DNA of 64,000 nt from Humulus lupulus. Taxonomy: Eukaryota; Streptophyta; Magnoliopsida; Rosales; Cannabaceae. The notes under the pieces are model-generated. The model saw nothing but the letters and a program-made list of their open reading frames with translations, was not told the origin of the DNA and searched no databases. The translations under genes and the position numbers were made by a program. The stretch lies in contig NC_084794.1 of NCBI RefSeq assembly GCF_963169125.1, positions 116,846,358 through 116,910,357 of the forward strand, written 5' to 3'. Of this stretch, positions 21,991-33,385 are shown piece after piece (position 1 is the first letter of the stretch; every line of letters begins with the position of its first letter).

Positions 21991-22230
21991 GGGCCGCGGC
22001 ATTACCTTGACTATGCCGCGGCCCGCATCAAATTTCCACACTGGAATGCCGCGGCCCTCTCAGACATATGCCGCGGCCCGCCTTGTGATTCTGGGAAAAC
22101 TTGGGATCAATGCCGCGGCCCTCCTCATCTATGCCGCGGCCCTCCTCATCTATGCCAAATCCGTGAGCCTCTGGAACCCCCCAATGCCGCGGCATCATAG
22201 GGCTATGCCGCGGCCCTTAAGGAATTTTTA
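21991..22230. repeat. Internal copy of the LTR CCGCGG module
   Basis: At least eight CCGCGG words lie in about 240 bp, arranged like those in the LTR (18381-18634 and 28839-29090) as paired ATGCCGCGGC...ATGCCGCGGCCCG cassettes. The module even ends the same way: ATGCCGCGGCCCTTAAGGAA here, ATGCCGTGGCTCTTAAGGAA in the LTR. It sits between pol and the env-like ORF, so an LTR regulatory segment appears to be duplicated inside the element. Confidence 0.85.
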
Positions 22231-22417
22231 ATTTTTTTGATTTTTTTGATTTTTTAAATTTTTTTCATTTTTCACGTTTTTCACGATTCTAAAAGTCCAA
22301 AAATAAACCAAATATCCATTGTTTACAAATACAAAAGTAAAAAAATAACAAGTAAAATATAGGGTGCCTCCTACAAGCGCTGTCGTTAACGTCATTTAGC
22401 CGGACGCGGAACCCTCT

Positions 22418-23190
22418 TCAGAGAGGCTTCAGAAGGAGGATAGACTTCGCTTGATCAAAACTACCACCCAAGTAGGGCTTCAATCTCTGGCCATTGAATT
22501 TAAATGAATCACCTGAGTTGCCCCGAACTTCTACAGAACCATAAGGAAAAACTTGAACTACAGTGAATGGTCCGGACCATCTTGACTTCAATTTGCCAGG
22601 AAACAGTCGAAGTCTTGAATTGAACAGAAGTACCTGCTGCCCTGGTTGGAACTCCCTTCTGATTAAGTTCTTGTCATGCCAAGCCTTTGTTCTTTCTTTA
22701 TAAATCTTAGCATTCTCATAAGCCTCATTTCTGAACTCGTCAAGTTCATTCAGTTGCAACAGTCTTCTTTCACTAGCGGCACTCCAATCATAATTTAACT
22801 TTTTCATAGCCCAAAATGCCCTATGCTCCAATTCAACTGGTAGATGACACGCTTTACCAAACACCAACCTATAAGGAGACATGCCTATTGGTGTTTTGAA
22901 TGCAGTTCTGTACGCCCAAATAGCATCATCTAATTTTTTCGACCAATTCTTCCTCGAACTGTCAACGGTCTTCTCCAGGATGCTCTTGACTTCTCTGTTC
23001 GAAACTTCAGCTTGCCCATTTGATTGAGGATGATAAGGCAAAGCTTTTCGGTGATAAACTCCATAACGAGCCAGCAGTGCATCCAGTTGCTTATTCACAA
23101 AGTGTTTCCCTTCATCACTAATCAGAGCTCGGGGAGTGCCAAATCTAGTAAAAATATGTTTATGCAGAAAATTAAGTACAGTTTTTACCG
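22418..23190 (-). pseudogene. Integrase end of Athila-2, out of frame by one base
   Basis: This frame continues integrase after the 1-base insertion near 23190. It has [13 protein letters not shown] (DEGKHF in place of the usual DNG-type block, as in Athila), [16 protein letters not shown] with the catalytic glutamate, and a C-terminal [20 protein letters not shown] block, ending at 22418 after the LKPYLGG motif. Apart from the frameshift no lesion is seen. Confidence 0.85.
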
Positions 23191-26100
23191 TCATTGGCTC
23201 TAGTTGCTGCAGCCTCCACCCATTTGGATACATAGTCCACTGCCAAGAGAATATATTCATTGTTGTAAGACGGTGGAAAAGGCCCCATGAAATCGATGCC
23301 CCATACGTCAAACATTTCCACCTCAAGAATCCCTTGTAGAGGCATTTCGTTTCTCCTCGAGATATTGCCAGTTCTCTGACATCTATCACAGGCCTTGACA
23401 AACACATTGGCATCCTTGAATAATGAAGGCCAATAGAAACCTCTTTGTAATACCTTAGCCGCCGTTCTTGATGCACCAAAATGCCCTCCGCATTGTTGAG
23501 TATGACAGTGATTAAGAATGGACTGCGTCTCTTCTTCAGGAACGCACCTTCTGATAATCTGATCAACACAGTGCCTATAGAGAATAGGTTCCTCCCAATA
23601 GTAGTGTTTCACCTCAGAAAAGAATTTCTTTAATTGCTGCTTTGACATTTCAGGAGGTACAATCTTGGCAACTAAGAAGTTCACTATGTCTGCAAACCAC
23701 GGGACAGCTAAAGTCTCACTTACCCCAAACAACTGCTCATCAGGAAAATGATCATTGATTTGCACTGCTTTCTTATTTTCAGTCTCCTCCACCTCAAGTC
23801 TAGAGAGATGATCAGCTACCACATTCTCGCTGCCCTTTTTGTCACGAATCTCCATGTCAAATTCTTGAAGCAACAGAATCCATCTAATCAAGCGGGGCTT
23901 GGCATCTTTCTTTGACATCAGGTATTTAATGGCAGAGTGATCAGTGTAGACAATCACCTTGTTACCAATCAGATATGGTCTGAATTTATCGCAAGCAAAC
24001 ACAATAGCTAGCAACTCTTTTTCTGTAGTGGCATAATTAAGCTGAGCATCATTTAGAGTCCGACTAGCATAGTAAATAGACCTGAATACCTTATCAATCC
24101 GCTGTCCCAGAACTGCCCCCACTGCGTAATCACTGGCATCACACATCAACTCAAAAGGCAATTCCCATCTCGGAGCTATCACAATTGGAGCAGAAATAAG
24201 CTTTTCTTTCAAGAAATTGAACGCCCTCAAACATTCGTCATTAAAATCAAAGACAACTCCATTCATAAGCAGATTCGAGAGAGGCTTAGACACCTTTGAG
24301 AAATCTTTGATGAATCTTCGATAGAACCCAGCGTGACCAAGAAAACTTCTAACTCCTTTGACTGAAACTGGTGGAGGCAGCCTTTCAATGGTAGAAATTT
24401 TCGCTCTATCTACCTCAATTCCCTCACTTGAAATTTTATGGCCAAGGACAATCCCCTCTTTCACCATAAAATGGCATTTCTCCCAATTCAACACCAGATT
24501 AGCCATCTCACAACGACGCAGCACGTTCTTTAAATTACCCAAACAGAGGTCGAATGATGAGCCAAAAACAGAGAAGTCATCCATGAAAATCTCAATACAC
24601 CGGTCTACCATGTCTGAAAATATGGCCATCATGCACCGTTGAAATGTTGCAGGGGCATTGCATAGTCCAATTGGCATTCTCCTGAAAGCAAATGTGCCAT
24701 AAGGACATGTGAAGGTTGTTTTCTCTTGATCCTCTGGTGCAATAGCGATCTGATGATACCCAGAATACCCATCCAAGAAACAGTAGTAGCTGTGGCCTGC
24801 CAATCTGTCAAGCATCTGATCAAGAAAAGGCAAAGGAAAATGATCCTTCCTTGTTGCCTTATTGAGCTTGCGGTAGTCTATACAAATCCGCCACCCCGTT
24901 ACAGTCCTTGTTGGAATGAGTTCATTGTTCTCATTTTTCACCACAGTCATTCCACCCTTCTTAGGTACCACTTGCACAAGGCTCACCCATGCACTATCAG
25001 AAATTGGGTAGATCACCCCAACATCCAACCATTTAAGAATCTGATCCAATACTACATCCTTCATGGCTGGATTGAGTCTTCTCTGGGCCTCTATGGATGG
25101 CTTGCTATTCTCCTCCAATAAAATTTTATGCATCACTGTCGCTGGGCTTATTCCTCTAATATCTGCCAATGTCCACCCAATGGCCAATTTATGCTCCCTT
25201 AGAACCCTCAACAGTTTCTCCAATTCTACCTTTGACAAGTCAGCTGACACAATGACCGGTAAAGTTTCATTCTCTCCTAAATAAGCATATTGCAAGTGAT
25301 CTGGGAGGACCTTTAATTCCAACGGTGGTGGCTGCTGAATGGAGGTTAGCGGTTTATCAGTCGCATCCGCTAATTCTTGGAACTTTTTCCAATATGGTAA
25401 GAAAGAGTTGATCCAGTTTACACATTCTCTGATCTCAGCATCCTCATCATCATCGCCCTCATCACCCAATAATACTGCCTCTAAGGCATCACTGCTCATC
25501 CTTCTCTTGGAGACTGCCTTTTCTATCATATCCACACTAAAGCAACTGTCACTAGCCACCGGATACTTCATAGACTTGAAGACATTAAAGACCACCTCAT
25601 CTCCTTGAACTCTCAGCTTAAGCTCTCCTTTTTGAACATCAATAAGAGCTTGGCCTGTGGCTAAAAATGGTCTACCAAGAATAATAGGAACATCTGTGTC
25701 CTCCTCCATGTCCAGAACAATAAAGTCAGCGGGAAATATGAACTTATCCACTTTCACAAGAACATCCTCAATAATACCTCGTGGATGTGTTAACGATCGG
25801 TCTGCGAGCTGTAAAGTGACAGTTGTTGGTTTTGCCTCCCCCAAACCAAGTCTTTTAAACACAGATAAGGGCATCAAATTGATACTTGCCCCCAGATCAC
25901 ATAAGGCGTGCTTACATTCAAACTTGCCAATGGTGCAAGGTATGGTGAAACTCCCCGGATCTCTCAGCTTTTGGGGTAACTTCCTTTGTAAAATAGCGCT
26001 GCACTCTTCAGTGAGTGCTACAGTCTCATAGTCCTCCATTCTCCTTTTCTTTGACAGAATCTCCTTCATAAACTTAACATAACTGGGCCTCTGCTCCAAG

Positions 26101-27812
26101 GCCTCCGCAAAAGGAATGTTTATGTGCAGCTTTTTAAACACCTCAAGAAACTTAGAAAACTGTTTATCAAGGGTAGTCTTTCTAAGCCTCTGAGGGTATG
26201 GAACTCTAACTGGCTGCTCAATGACAACTGGGGGACTCTGTTCTGACTTCTGATGGTCTTCAGTAACCCTTTCTGAATCAGACTGTGCACCCATCTCTTT
26301 TTTCTGAACCACTGCCTGTGGAGGTCTAGGTTGCTCTGTTTGCTTCCCACTCCGCAAAGTGATTGCTTGAACTTGCTCCTTGGGGTTGACTTCAGTATTA
26401 CTTGGCAAGTTTCCCTGGGGTCTGTTATTGAGCATATTTGCCAACTGCCCAACCTGTGTCTCAAGGTTTCGAATGGAGGATCTTGTCTCAGTCATAAATT
26501 GAGTCTGAGTGTTAGTAAGAGTCAACAGGGCTGCTTGCAGTTCATTAGGTCTCTCAGGTTGAGGCATTGATTGTTGAGGCCTAGGCTGCATTGATGACGA
26601 AGCTTGATTCATAGGTGGCTGAGGCATGTTATTCTGAAATTGACCCTGAAACTGAGGTTGTTGGCCTTGATTATTCTTCCACGAAAAATTGGGATGATTT
26701 CGCCACCCAGGATTGTAGTTGTTGGAGAATGGATTATTGAGTGGCCTCTGAAAATTTCCCACCGCCTGAACTTGAGCATGATCCATGGGGGTGTTATTCA
26801 TATAGATAGGGCACTGATCGACAGAATGAGCACCACCACACATTTCACATCTCACTGCCATCTGAACCGCATTAGCAGACACACTACTCTGTTGCAACTG
26901 CTTGGTCAAAGAGGCTACTTGCGCTGTTAAGGCAGTGATTGCATCTAGCTCATGCACCCCAGCTACCTTTCTGACTCCTGATGATCTTTCCTCAGACCAC
27001 TGATGGTTGTTTGTAGCCATGTCCTCCAGCAGTTCATAAGCACCAGCTGCGCTCTTGCTCATAAAAGTGCCACCCGCTGCAGCATCAATAATGGTTCTGG
27101 TTGTCGGACATAAACCATTGTAGAAATTCTGTACTAGCATCCACTGTTCTATGCCATGATGAGGACATCTTCTCAGGAGTTCCTTAAACCGTTCCCAAGC
27201 TTCATACAGTGACTCTCCGTCATTCTGGCAAAAGTTATTTATCTCTCCCCTCAATTTAGCAGCCTTTGACGGAGGGAAAAATTTGGATAAAAATTTCTGA
27301 GCCAGATCTTGCCAAGTGACAATGGAGTTTGGCTGCAGAGAATTCAGCCAACTTTTAGCTCTGTCCCTTAGAGAAAATGGGAAGAGCCTAAGCTTGATTG
27401 CGTCATCACTCAACCCATTATATTTGAAGGTTCCACACAATTCCAGGAAGTTGGACAAATGGGTGTGAGGATCTTCAGAGGGCAACCCATTGAATTGCAC
27501 AGAGGACTGCACCATTTGTAAAATAGTAGGCTTGATTTCGAAGTTGTTGGCCTCTACAGCTGGTGGGCGTATACTATTTTGTACTCCCGTCAGAGTGGGT
27601 AGCACATAATCTCTCAGACTCCTCTCAGCGTTGGTCTGAGCCTGAACCCCTTGGACAACTCCTGGATTTAGACCATTCCTACCATCCCCATCATTCTGTG
27701 CCATCTTCACAGAATTCTGGGTCTCTCTCTTATTCTTTCTGATTTGATTGCAAGACTTTTCGATCTCGGGATTCAGAGGAACAAGTGTGGCTTTTCCTTT
27801 TCTGCCACGCAT
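23172..27812 (-). CDS. Athila-2 gag-pol polyprotein
   Basis: One uninterrupted frame of about 1546 residues from the ATG at 27812 ([11 protein letters not shown]). In order: gag capsid (about 70-210), knuckle [14 protein letters not shown] (about 320-334), protease site CDLGAS (about 638), reverse transcriptase with [12 protein letters not shown] and the catalytic box FMDDFSVFG (about 1076), RNase H starting [16 protein letters not shown], the integrase zinc region with [12 protein letters not shown] and [11 protein letters not shown] (about 1430-1475), and the start of the integrase core ([11 protein letters not shown]). It stops at 23172-23174 because of a 1-base insertion near 23190, after which integrase continues in another frame. 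Catalytic residues upstream all look intact. A frame with an upstream TTG reaches 27848; I chose the ATG. The polyprotein forms virus-like particles and copies element RNA in the cytoplasm. Confidence 0.93.
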   Translation of the reverse strand: MRGRKGKATLVPLNPEIEKSCNQIRKNKRETQNSVKMAQNDGDGRNGLNPGVVQGVQAQTNAERSLRDYVLPTLTGVQNSIRPPAVEANNFEIKPTILQMVQSSVQFNGLPSEDPHTHLSNFLELCGTFKYNGLSDDAIKLRLFPFSLRDRAKSWLNSLQPNSIVTWQDLAQKFLSKFFPPSKAAKLRGEINNFCQNDGESLYEAWERFKELLRRCPHHGIEQWMLVQNFYNGLCPTTRTIIDAAAGGTFMSKSAAGAYELLEDMATNNHQWSEERSSGVRKVAGVHELDAITALTAQVASLTKQLQQSSVSANAVQMAVRCEMCGGAHSVDQCPIYMNNTPMDHAQVQAVGNFQRPLNNPFSNNYNPGWRNHPNFSWKNNQGQQPQFQGQFQNNMPQPPMNQASSSMQPRPQQSMPQPERPNELQAALLTLTNTQTQFMTETRSSIRNLETQVGQLANMLNNRPQGNLPSNTEVNPKEQVQAITLRSGKQTEQPRPPQAVVQKKEMGAQSDSERVTEDHQKSEQSPPVVIEQPVRVPYPQRLRKTTLDKQFSKFLEVFKKLHINIPFAEALEQRPSYVKFMKEILSKKRRMEDYETVALTEECSAILQRKLPQKLRDPGSFTIPCTIGKFECKHALCDLGASINLMPLSVFKRLGLGEAKPTTVTLQLADRSLTHPRGIIEDVLVKVDKFIFPADFIVLDMEEDTDVPIILGRPFLATGQALIDVQKGELKLRVQGDEVVFNVFKSMKYPVASDSCFSVDMIEKAVSKRRMSSDALEAVLLGDEGDDDEDAEIRECVNWINSFLPYWKKFQELADATDKPLTSIQQPPPLELKVLPDHLQYAYLGENETLPVIVSADLSKVELEKLLRVLREHKLAIGWTLADIRGISPATVMHKILLEENSKPSIEAQRRLNPAMKDVVLDQILKWLDVGVIYPISDSAWVSLVQVVPKKGGMTVVKNENNELIPTRTVTGWRICIDYRKLNKATRKDHFPLPFLDQMLDRLAGHSYYCFLDGYSGYHQIAIAPEDQEKTTFTCPYGTFAFRRMPIGLCNAPATFQRCMMAIFSDMVDRCIEIFMDDFSVFGSSFDLCLGNLKNVLRRCEMANLVLNWEKCHFMVKEGIVLGHKISSEGIEVDRAKISTIERLPPPVSVKGVRSFLGHAGFYRRFIKDFSKVSKPLSNLLMNGVVFDFNDECLRAFNFLKEKLISAPIVIAPRWELPFELMCDASDYAVGAVLGQRIDKVFRSIYYASRTLNDAQLNYATTEKELLAIVFACDKFRPYLIGNKVIVYTDHSAIKYLMSKKDAKPRLIRWILLLQEFDMEIRDKKGSENVVADHLSRLEVEETENKKAVQINDHFPDEQLFGVSETLAVPWFADIVNFLVAKIVPPEMSKQQLKKFFSEVKHYYWEEPILYRHCVDQIIRRCVPEEETQSILNHCHTQQCGGHFGASRTAAKVLQRGFYWPSLFKDANVFVKACDRCQRTGNISRRNEMPLQGILEVEMFDVWGIDFMGPFPPSYNNEYILLAVDYVSKWVEAAATRANDGKNCT

Positions 27813-27925
27813 ATACCAAAATTCACCTGAGATAGACAAATTAAGCAACTAAACAGATTAGAAACGAGAGAAATTAAAATCAAATTAGAATAAAAATTAA
27901 TTAGACTGATATTGATAATTTTCAG

Positions 27926-27943
27926 TCCCCGGCAACGGCGCCA
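27926..27943 (-). promoter_or_regulatory. Primer binding site of Athila-2 (tRNA-Asp)
   Basis: TGGCGCCGTTGCCGGGGA on the minus strand, six bases after the 5' LTR. All 18 bases pair with the 3' end of plant tRNA-Asp(GTC) as I know it. Confidence 0.92.
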
Positions 27944-27949
27944 AAAACT

Positions 27950-29340
27950 TGTTGCGATAATTTTGCTATGCAAGTGCACACAGTCGCAAACTTGTAATAA
28001 AATGGTAAAACCAAGTATCGTCCTCAAGGACTGAATTATCAATTACCAGTCAATTAATCTCTTGTTCTATTTGATGAATTAAAATTTCTTGGTTTTTGTA
28101 AAATACAGCAAAAGAATCGATAGAGTGCAGAAATAATAATCGACAATTAAATAGAATAATAACTAATAGTAAAAACTCGTAATTCAATCACTGAGAAACA
28201 ATTAGGATATTCAATCTCATCAACTATCCTTCCTATTATTCCCTAATGCCAAGTATGAATTCTTCTTATTTTAACCTAATTCAATTAACAAGTTGAGACA
28301 GCAGCCTATAATCATTCTATGAATTATAAACTCAACCTAGGTGACAATTTCCTATATTTCTATGGTAAATTGAACCACAAAGGTAGCATTAAATTCCACA
28401 ACTTAATAACAGTTACACAATTAATTCAGATACTTTCGTTCTAAATTAGAATTATGTCCAATATAACCACAGCATAATTAAATCTCACTTCTCAGATTTT
28501 GACTTAAAAACATATATATATATATGACTAAAGATGGCCAATCAATAATCAATCTATAAGAACAGGTTATAAGGAATTGAAGAAGATTGGAAAAGAGGAA
28601 ATTAAAATTGCATTAGGTCATAATAGAAATTCAAGTGATTCAATTGAACATCCTAAACAGAAAATTAGTTCATAGTCATAGTGCTAATCACAACAGAATT
28701 TAAAGATAACATCAAGAAGAAAAACATGTAAAAATACTCTAAGCTTGAGCCTTCAACACCAGAACTCCTCCCTTCGTCCGTACCCCTTCTCTCTTCTTTT
28801 TCGTCCTTTAAAACCTAGGATTTTTAGATTTTAGAGAGGCGGGCCGCGGCTCTACATACACTATGCCGCGGCCCGTGTCAAAATTTCTGGGCAGACTATC
28901 CTTTCAATGCCGCGGCTCTCTGAAGCCATGCCGCGGCCCGCATCATTGTCTTCTGGGCAGAATGCCCATCCATGCCGCGGCTCTACCTAGCCATGCCGCG
29001 GCCCGAAGATGTCCTCAAAAACCATGCTTCTGTTTCTCCCCCTAGCCGCGGCCCTACATTGATCATGCCGTGGCTCTTAAGGAATTCTTCAATTCTTCAA
29101 GTTTTCATCCCAAAATTTCACCAACACTTCCAAATGGTGTTGAGAACCATTCTTGATCAAAATATGATGAAAAACTCGATTATTTCTTCCCTTTCTTTGG
29201 CATTTCCTTCCACATGCTCAATTCTTCCTGATATTCACAAAAACAACCAAACAAAGCGTAAACCCGCACTAAAACAAGGAAAAACAAAATAAAAGACTAC
29301 TAAAAACATCACCAAGACATCATAAAAACTAGACTCATCA
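27950..29340 (-). repeat. 5' LTR of Athila-2
   Basis: 1391 bp, TG...CA, with CCGCGG cassettes at 28839-29090 and TTTTAAAGG at 28805-28813 about 30 bp downstream of them on the element's strand. Near-identical to the 3' LTR. Confidence 0.95.
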
Positions 29341-29345
29341 AGACA

Positions 29346-29892
29346 CATTCATGGTTTGAATTAGTTATTGTTTAATGTAATACTTATGGTTTATCAATCT
29401 ATTGATAATTACATTTTATGATTAATTTTGATTTTTTTTTTTTATCAAAATACAATAATGAAAATCTTTTAATTAAAAAAATACCATATAAGTATACTTA
29501 TCAAAATAAAATTTAAAATTTTATTATTATATGTTATGATTTAAAAACATATTATAGGCGTAAAAAATCATTATGGTTTATATAATATAACAAATTAAAA
29601 ATGTTATCAAAATAATCAAATGTAACAGTTGAAAAGTGTTATGAAAAAAGTATAAGATTAAACTTCAAATTTATAACCAAAAACTCTATCTAAATGTTAT
29701 TATTTGAATATTATAGCACCTAAAAATGTGCTATTGAATAGTTTAAGATAACACCGAACATAACATTCAAATACTGTTATAGAAAACACTAGACTTTTAA
29801 TAACAGGGGCTATGTTAGCATTTTCAGAAGTGTTATCAATAGTCCCGGTTAGCAGTTTTTAAGTGTTATGAATACTGTTTTTTCTTGTAGTG
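29346..29892. repeat. Right terminus and subterminal region of CACTA-1
   Basis: AT-rich, with several AAGTGTTAT/AGTGTTATGAA-like words in both orientations (for example 29829, 29860), typical of CACTA subterminal repeats. It ends TTTTTTCTTGTAGTG at 29892, followed by the CCC duplication. Confidence 0.75.
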
Positions 29893-29895
29893 CCC

Positions 29896-30041
29896 GTTGG
29901 CGCGAGCCCTTCACAAGAAAAACCATAAATGGTTTGGTTGCATGGCTCCAAATCCTTCACTGACAACTTCATTCTTTCCAGCGAAGACTTGTACAAAATG
30001 TTTACTGAGTTCCTTATGTCAACTAACACCCTCTTAACCAT
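29896..30041 (-). pseudogene. Protease of Tat-A, N-terminal piece
   Basis: The frame reads RVLVDIRNSVNILYKSSLE, aligned to RVLVDNGSSVDILYRPALE of Tat-B. The active-site region DNGSS is changed to DIRNS, so the enzyme was probably inactive even before the CACTA insertion. It ends GLAPTGT at the insertion point. Confidence 0.8.
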
Positions 30042-30399
30042 AATATTGGGGATCTAAACGTCCACGAATAAAGGGTCCAAATGGGAAAACCGGACATGTT
30101 GAGCGTCAAGCTCAGAGAAAGTTATCAGTTCTTCCTCTGTTTAAGCTTTCTTGGGAGTTTTCTCCTCTACATTTAGCATTTCAATGTCTTGGTCGTGGCA
30201 TAAGGTTCGGGCGTATCGCTCCCTTGCCTTCCCACTATCACCTGCTAGGTGTGGGCCGTCACAGATGGTCAGCAGTGTACCCGCCACTGGAGCTGGCTAT
30301 AAAGGGGGCAAGTGTTGGCGTACAGGTGCCTGCTCGTTGCCTCCTTGAGCCTCTCACTGAGAACCTCCAGTGGCTCGTACATATCTTCTCAGGTGTCCT

Positions 30400-32457
30400 T
30401 GTCTGATAAGGAACCCAATCTCATATTTAAGCTGGTTTCACTCATTGGTGTCGTGACCATAGTCGTTGTGAAAACAACAAAACTTTGTTGTATCTCTTTT
30501 GGAGATATCTTTCTTGATCGACGTTGGTCGCTTGTAAGGGATATCAGTGTTGGTAGCCTGGTACACTTCTGCTCTGCTTTCGACTATGACCGTGTAATTG
30601 GTGAACCTTGGCTCATATCTGTTACTTTTAGGATGCTTATTCTCAGATGTTGACGGCTCGTGGTTCGCCTTTTTCCCTCCATTTTTCCTGTTATTTTTTC
30701 CGTTTCCATTGGGTTTCCCCAGACCCATTGGCGGATTTGGTGGAATCTTCCTTTGGACCATGGTCGTCTGCAGGCGCCTTACCTTCATTGGAAATTGCCT
30801 CTTCAAGCTCGATGTACCGGTCTAAGAATTCTTGAGTGCTCTTAACCCCATTTTTCCTTAAACTGTTCCAGAGGAATGAATGGCATCGTACTGCAGCAGT
30901 AAGTGCCATCATCTTCCCTTCATCACCAACTGTCTTAGCCCCAGCAGCGGCTCGTATAAAACGCTGGACATACTCCTTCAAGGATTCACCCTCCTTCTGG
31001 CGTATCTCAACCAGTTGGTTAGCTTCGGTCAGATGTACTCGACCAGCATAAAACTGCCCATAGAATTCTTTCACGAACATTTCCCATGACACTATGCTAG
31101 TAGGAGGAGACTTGAAAAACCTTTCCTGAGCAGTATTAGATAAGGTGGTCGGAAAGATTCTGCATTGAGCGTCATTTGACACCTTCTAGATGTCCATTTG
31201 TATCTCGAATTTATTCACATGAGATAATGGGTCTCCAAATCCATTGAAGTTGGGTAAGACCGACGTCTTAAATTTGCTTGGGGTTTCGGCCATCGCTATT
31301 CTTTGTATGACAGGAGTGCCTCTTCTCCGATCATACTCAATGTGGGATGTTTGGCTCCCCACCAGCTGCTGGACAGCCTGATTTAGCGCATCAAGCTGGG
31401 GTGACCGATGCTGGAGGGGCATACTTGTCGTGCCTTTCTTGCCTATCGTTGAGCACGTCCCTCAAGTAATCATCCCTACGCCTTTGCTCGCTAGCGCCCA
31501 ATCAATCAAAGAAGTAAGGTTGCCTAGGCTATCATCCAACATTCTGGCTCTTCTGTTGGTTTTCTCTTAGTGGGGGATTTTGTTCTCCACCCTTCTCTCC
31601 TTGCCTTCGATCAGCATTTCCTCTGCCAGAATAAGCTTCATTATAGTCATGGCCATCCCTAAAATGCGACTGGCTATGGCGCGACCTGCTGATCGCACTA
31701 TTTCCTCCTCTTACTGGCACATCCCGAGCGTCGAGGGGAGGCCTACATTAGTCAATGGGTCCTTGGGCATTATTATGTTGTGGGGGGGCCCTGACCACAG
31801 AGCCTGACTCAACTTGCCTTCTGTCAGCAGAAGGACGTTTCCCTCTGCGCGGTGGATTCGACTCCTCAGCAGTTTGGCGTCTAGGGCTTCGAGGAGGCTG
31901 CCCAACCCTATTCTGCCTTTGATGCTAGGGATTATCCCGACCAGCGCGAGAAGGTGGTTGCTGCTCAGGATCTTGAAATGGAATATCCTGTTGAGCAGCA
32001 GGAGGTTGCTCCGGCCTCTGAGGGCTTGCTGGTTGAGGCGAAGTGTGGTGATGTTGTGGATGATTTGGATGTGGACCTTGTTGTGGTCGTACACTTGGTG
32101 GCTGATACGGTTGAGAGGTTGGTGCAGGTTGTCCCCAAGCAACTAAATGGCTGCCTCTAGAGTGGCAGTAGCGTCCCTCTACCGGCAGTGCATGTCGGCC
32201 TGCCACTCATTCAACTCCTAATGTTGCCAGTCGATTTCTCTCTTCTACAACACCATTGTTTTAGCCACATTCTCCTGATTAGCCCTCAGATTGGCTAACT
32301 CCTCCTGTAACACAATCAGTGTTGTCCCCAAGGTCTCACAATCCATTTCCTCCTCTTCAAACTCCACTTGTGGCTCATCCTCGGCCACATTTTGTGGAAG
32401 AGGTTGGGTTGGTGTGGCATTAGAAGTTTGTCCCATCTTTCGGGATGCTTTCTCCAT
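30400..32457 (-). pseudogene. Gag of Tat-A, fragmented
   Basis: Starting at the ATG at 32457 (MEKASRKMGQ), gag is readable in pieces: an acidic coiled N-terminus (32245-32457), a proline/glutamine-rich segment (31925-32206), a basic segment (31532-31720), the capsid start with SVLPNFNGFGDPLSHV (31186-31422) and capsid body with FVKEFYGQFYAGR and EIRQKEGESLKEYVQRF (30691-31182). It ends with the zinc-knuckle remnant FCCFHNDYGHDTNE (30438-30806). Stops or frameshifts separate the pieces. Confidence 0.82.
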
Positions 32458-32479
32458 TTGATCTTTTTTCGGAGGTCTT

Positions 32480-32508
32480 GAGTTTCGCTCTCAATGAGAG
32501 CCCCAAAA
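32480..32508 (-). promoter_or_regulatory. Primer-binding region of Tat-A
   Basis: Directly after the LTR end the minus strand reads TTTTGGGGCTCTCATTGAGA. This is not the TGGCACCGTCTGTGGGAACG seen in Tat-B. I could not match it confidently to a tRNA; a different primer tRNA or decay are both possible. Confidence 0.45.
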
Positions 32509-33134
32509 TGTTGACCCTCGAAATGGTCAATGACTCGGAGTCAGATAAAACGATAGAAAATAAGATGAAAATGAGATGAAATCAAGACAAAAAGATAAAC
32601 GACACAAACAATTTATAGTGGTTCGGCCTCAATCAGATGGTAAAGACCTACGTCCACTTAGTGTTCTTATTGATGTAGAATTCCAAGAATAGTGATCAAT
32701 GAACTAGGGTTCACGAGTTTCACCAGATCTCAGACGAATATAAGTGTAGTGGATAAAAACATTCTCTTTCTCTCCAAGAATTCCAAAGCTCAAAAGTTCC
32801 AAGTTAAAAAAAAAAAGTCCCCTCTCTTGAGCCATTTCATTCTTATTTATAGGCTCAAGGAGTTTTACATGGGAAAATGGGCCTTAATTACATTTAATAC
32901 AGACGTATCTACACACTAATGGAAATTACAATCAATACATAATTACAAGATCACATATCTGAAGGAAATAAATGAATATATGCGACCAGGCTTGTCGCCC
33001 ATAACTATGATGTCTGACGAGACAATTCTCTTCTGGTCGATAGTCGAACAAATTATACTCACTTAAACTGCCACGTGCATCCACATGCATGCCAATCCTG
33101 CCACGTCATCAAGTAGTCCGTTTTTGGGTAAACA
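32509..33134 (-). repeat. 5' LTR of Tat-A
   Basis: 626 bp; minus strand starts TGTTTACCCAAAAACGG and ends TTCGAGGGTCAACA. A clear TATAAATA lies at 32844-32851 (minus strand). Unlike the LTRs of Tat-B and Athila it has no GC-rich palindrome array. The partner LTR lies outside the window. Confidence 0.75.
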
Positions 33135-33385
33135 ATCTCCATGAGTTGAATTTTGTTGTATTATTAGAATTGGTGCAAGTCATGAACGATTTCAGGTTAC
33201 ATACTCGAGTTATAATTAGTAGAAGTGATCAGTCAAAGGGTGTGATTAGATAAACCAGAATTAGGAAATTGTGTCAGAAATGATCTTTTAGGGTTTAGTT
33301 ATGGACCTCGACCACGAATAGTACTCTAGAAAGTACATATAGTTTATGATTGCCTAGTTGACCTCGTGAACTAGTTACATATTCC
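33135..33385. other. Unassigned sequence between Tat-A and Tat-B
   Basis: No coding signal. It is the left flank of Tat-B and was continuous with 41124 before the Tat-B insertion. Confidence 0.5.

Larger units (their letters stand above)
17492..29340 (-). mobile_element. Athila-2: complete, young Athila-lineage Ty3/gypsy element
   Basis: An 11,849-bp element on the minus strand with 5' LTR (27950-29340), tRNA-Asp PBS, gag-pol, env-like ORF, PPT and 3' LTR (17492-18882). The 5-bp target duplication AGACA is perfect (17487-17491 and 29341-29345). Both LTRs are 1391 bp and I count four substitutions (0.29 percent). At commonly used plant rates this means roughly 0.1-0.2 million years. The only coding lesion I see is a 1-base frameshift in integrase near 23190. 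It sits in the 3' part of CACTA-1, downstream of the TNP1-like remnant. Confidence 0.95.
4304..29892. mobile_element. CACTA-1: gene-capturing CACTA transposon with nested retroelements
   Basis: The left end begins CACTACAACA and the right end, read in reverse complement, begins CACTACAAGAAAA, the typical CACTA (En/Spm) terminus. A 3-bp duplication CCC flanks both sides (4301-4303 and 29893-29895), and removing the interval rejoins the Tat-A protease. A TNP1-like fragment at 16824-17219 supports the CACTA assignment. Between the ends lie exon fragments of DGK, UPRT, TPS and PP2C genes, plus two Athila insertions. After subtracting the Athilas (about 11.85 and 5.1 kb) the element is about 8.6 kb. 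No TNP2-like transposase was seen, so it is probably non-autonomous. The two termini agree only over the first 8 bases and then diverge. Confidence 0.8.
29893..33134 (-). mobile_element. Tat-A: 5' part (LTR, gag, start of protease)
   Basis: Minus-strand 5' LTR (32509-33134), a leader, a fragmented gag and the N-terminal half of protease. The protease breaks at 29893, the CACTA-1 boundary, and continues at 4303. Together with 1-4303, about 7.5 kb of the element is present. Confidence 0.88.
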
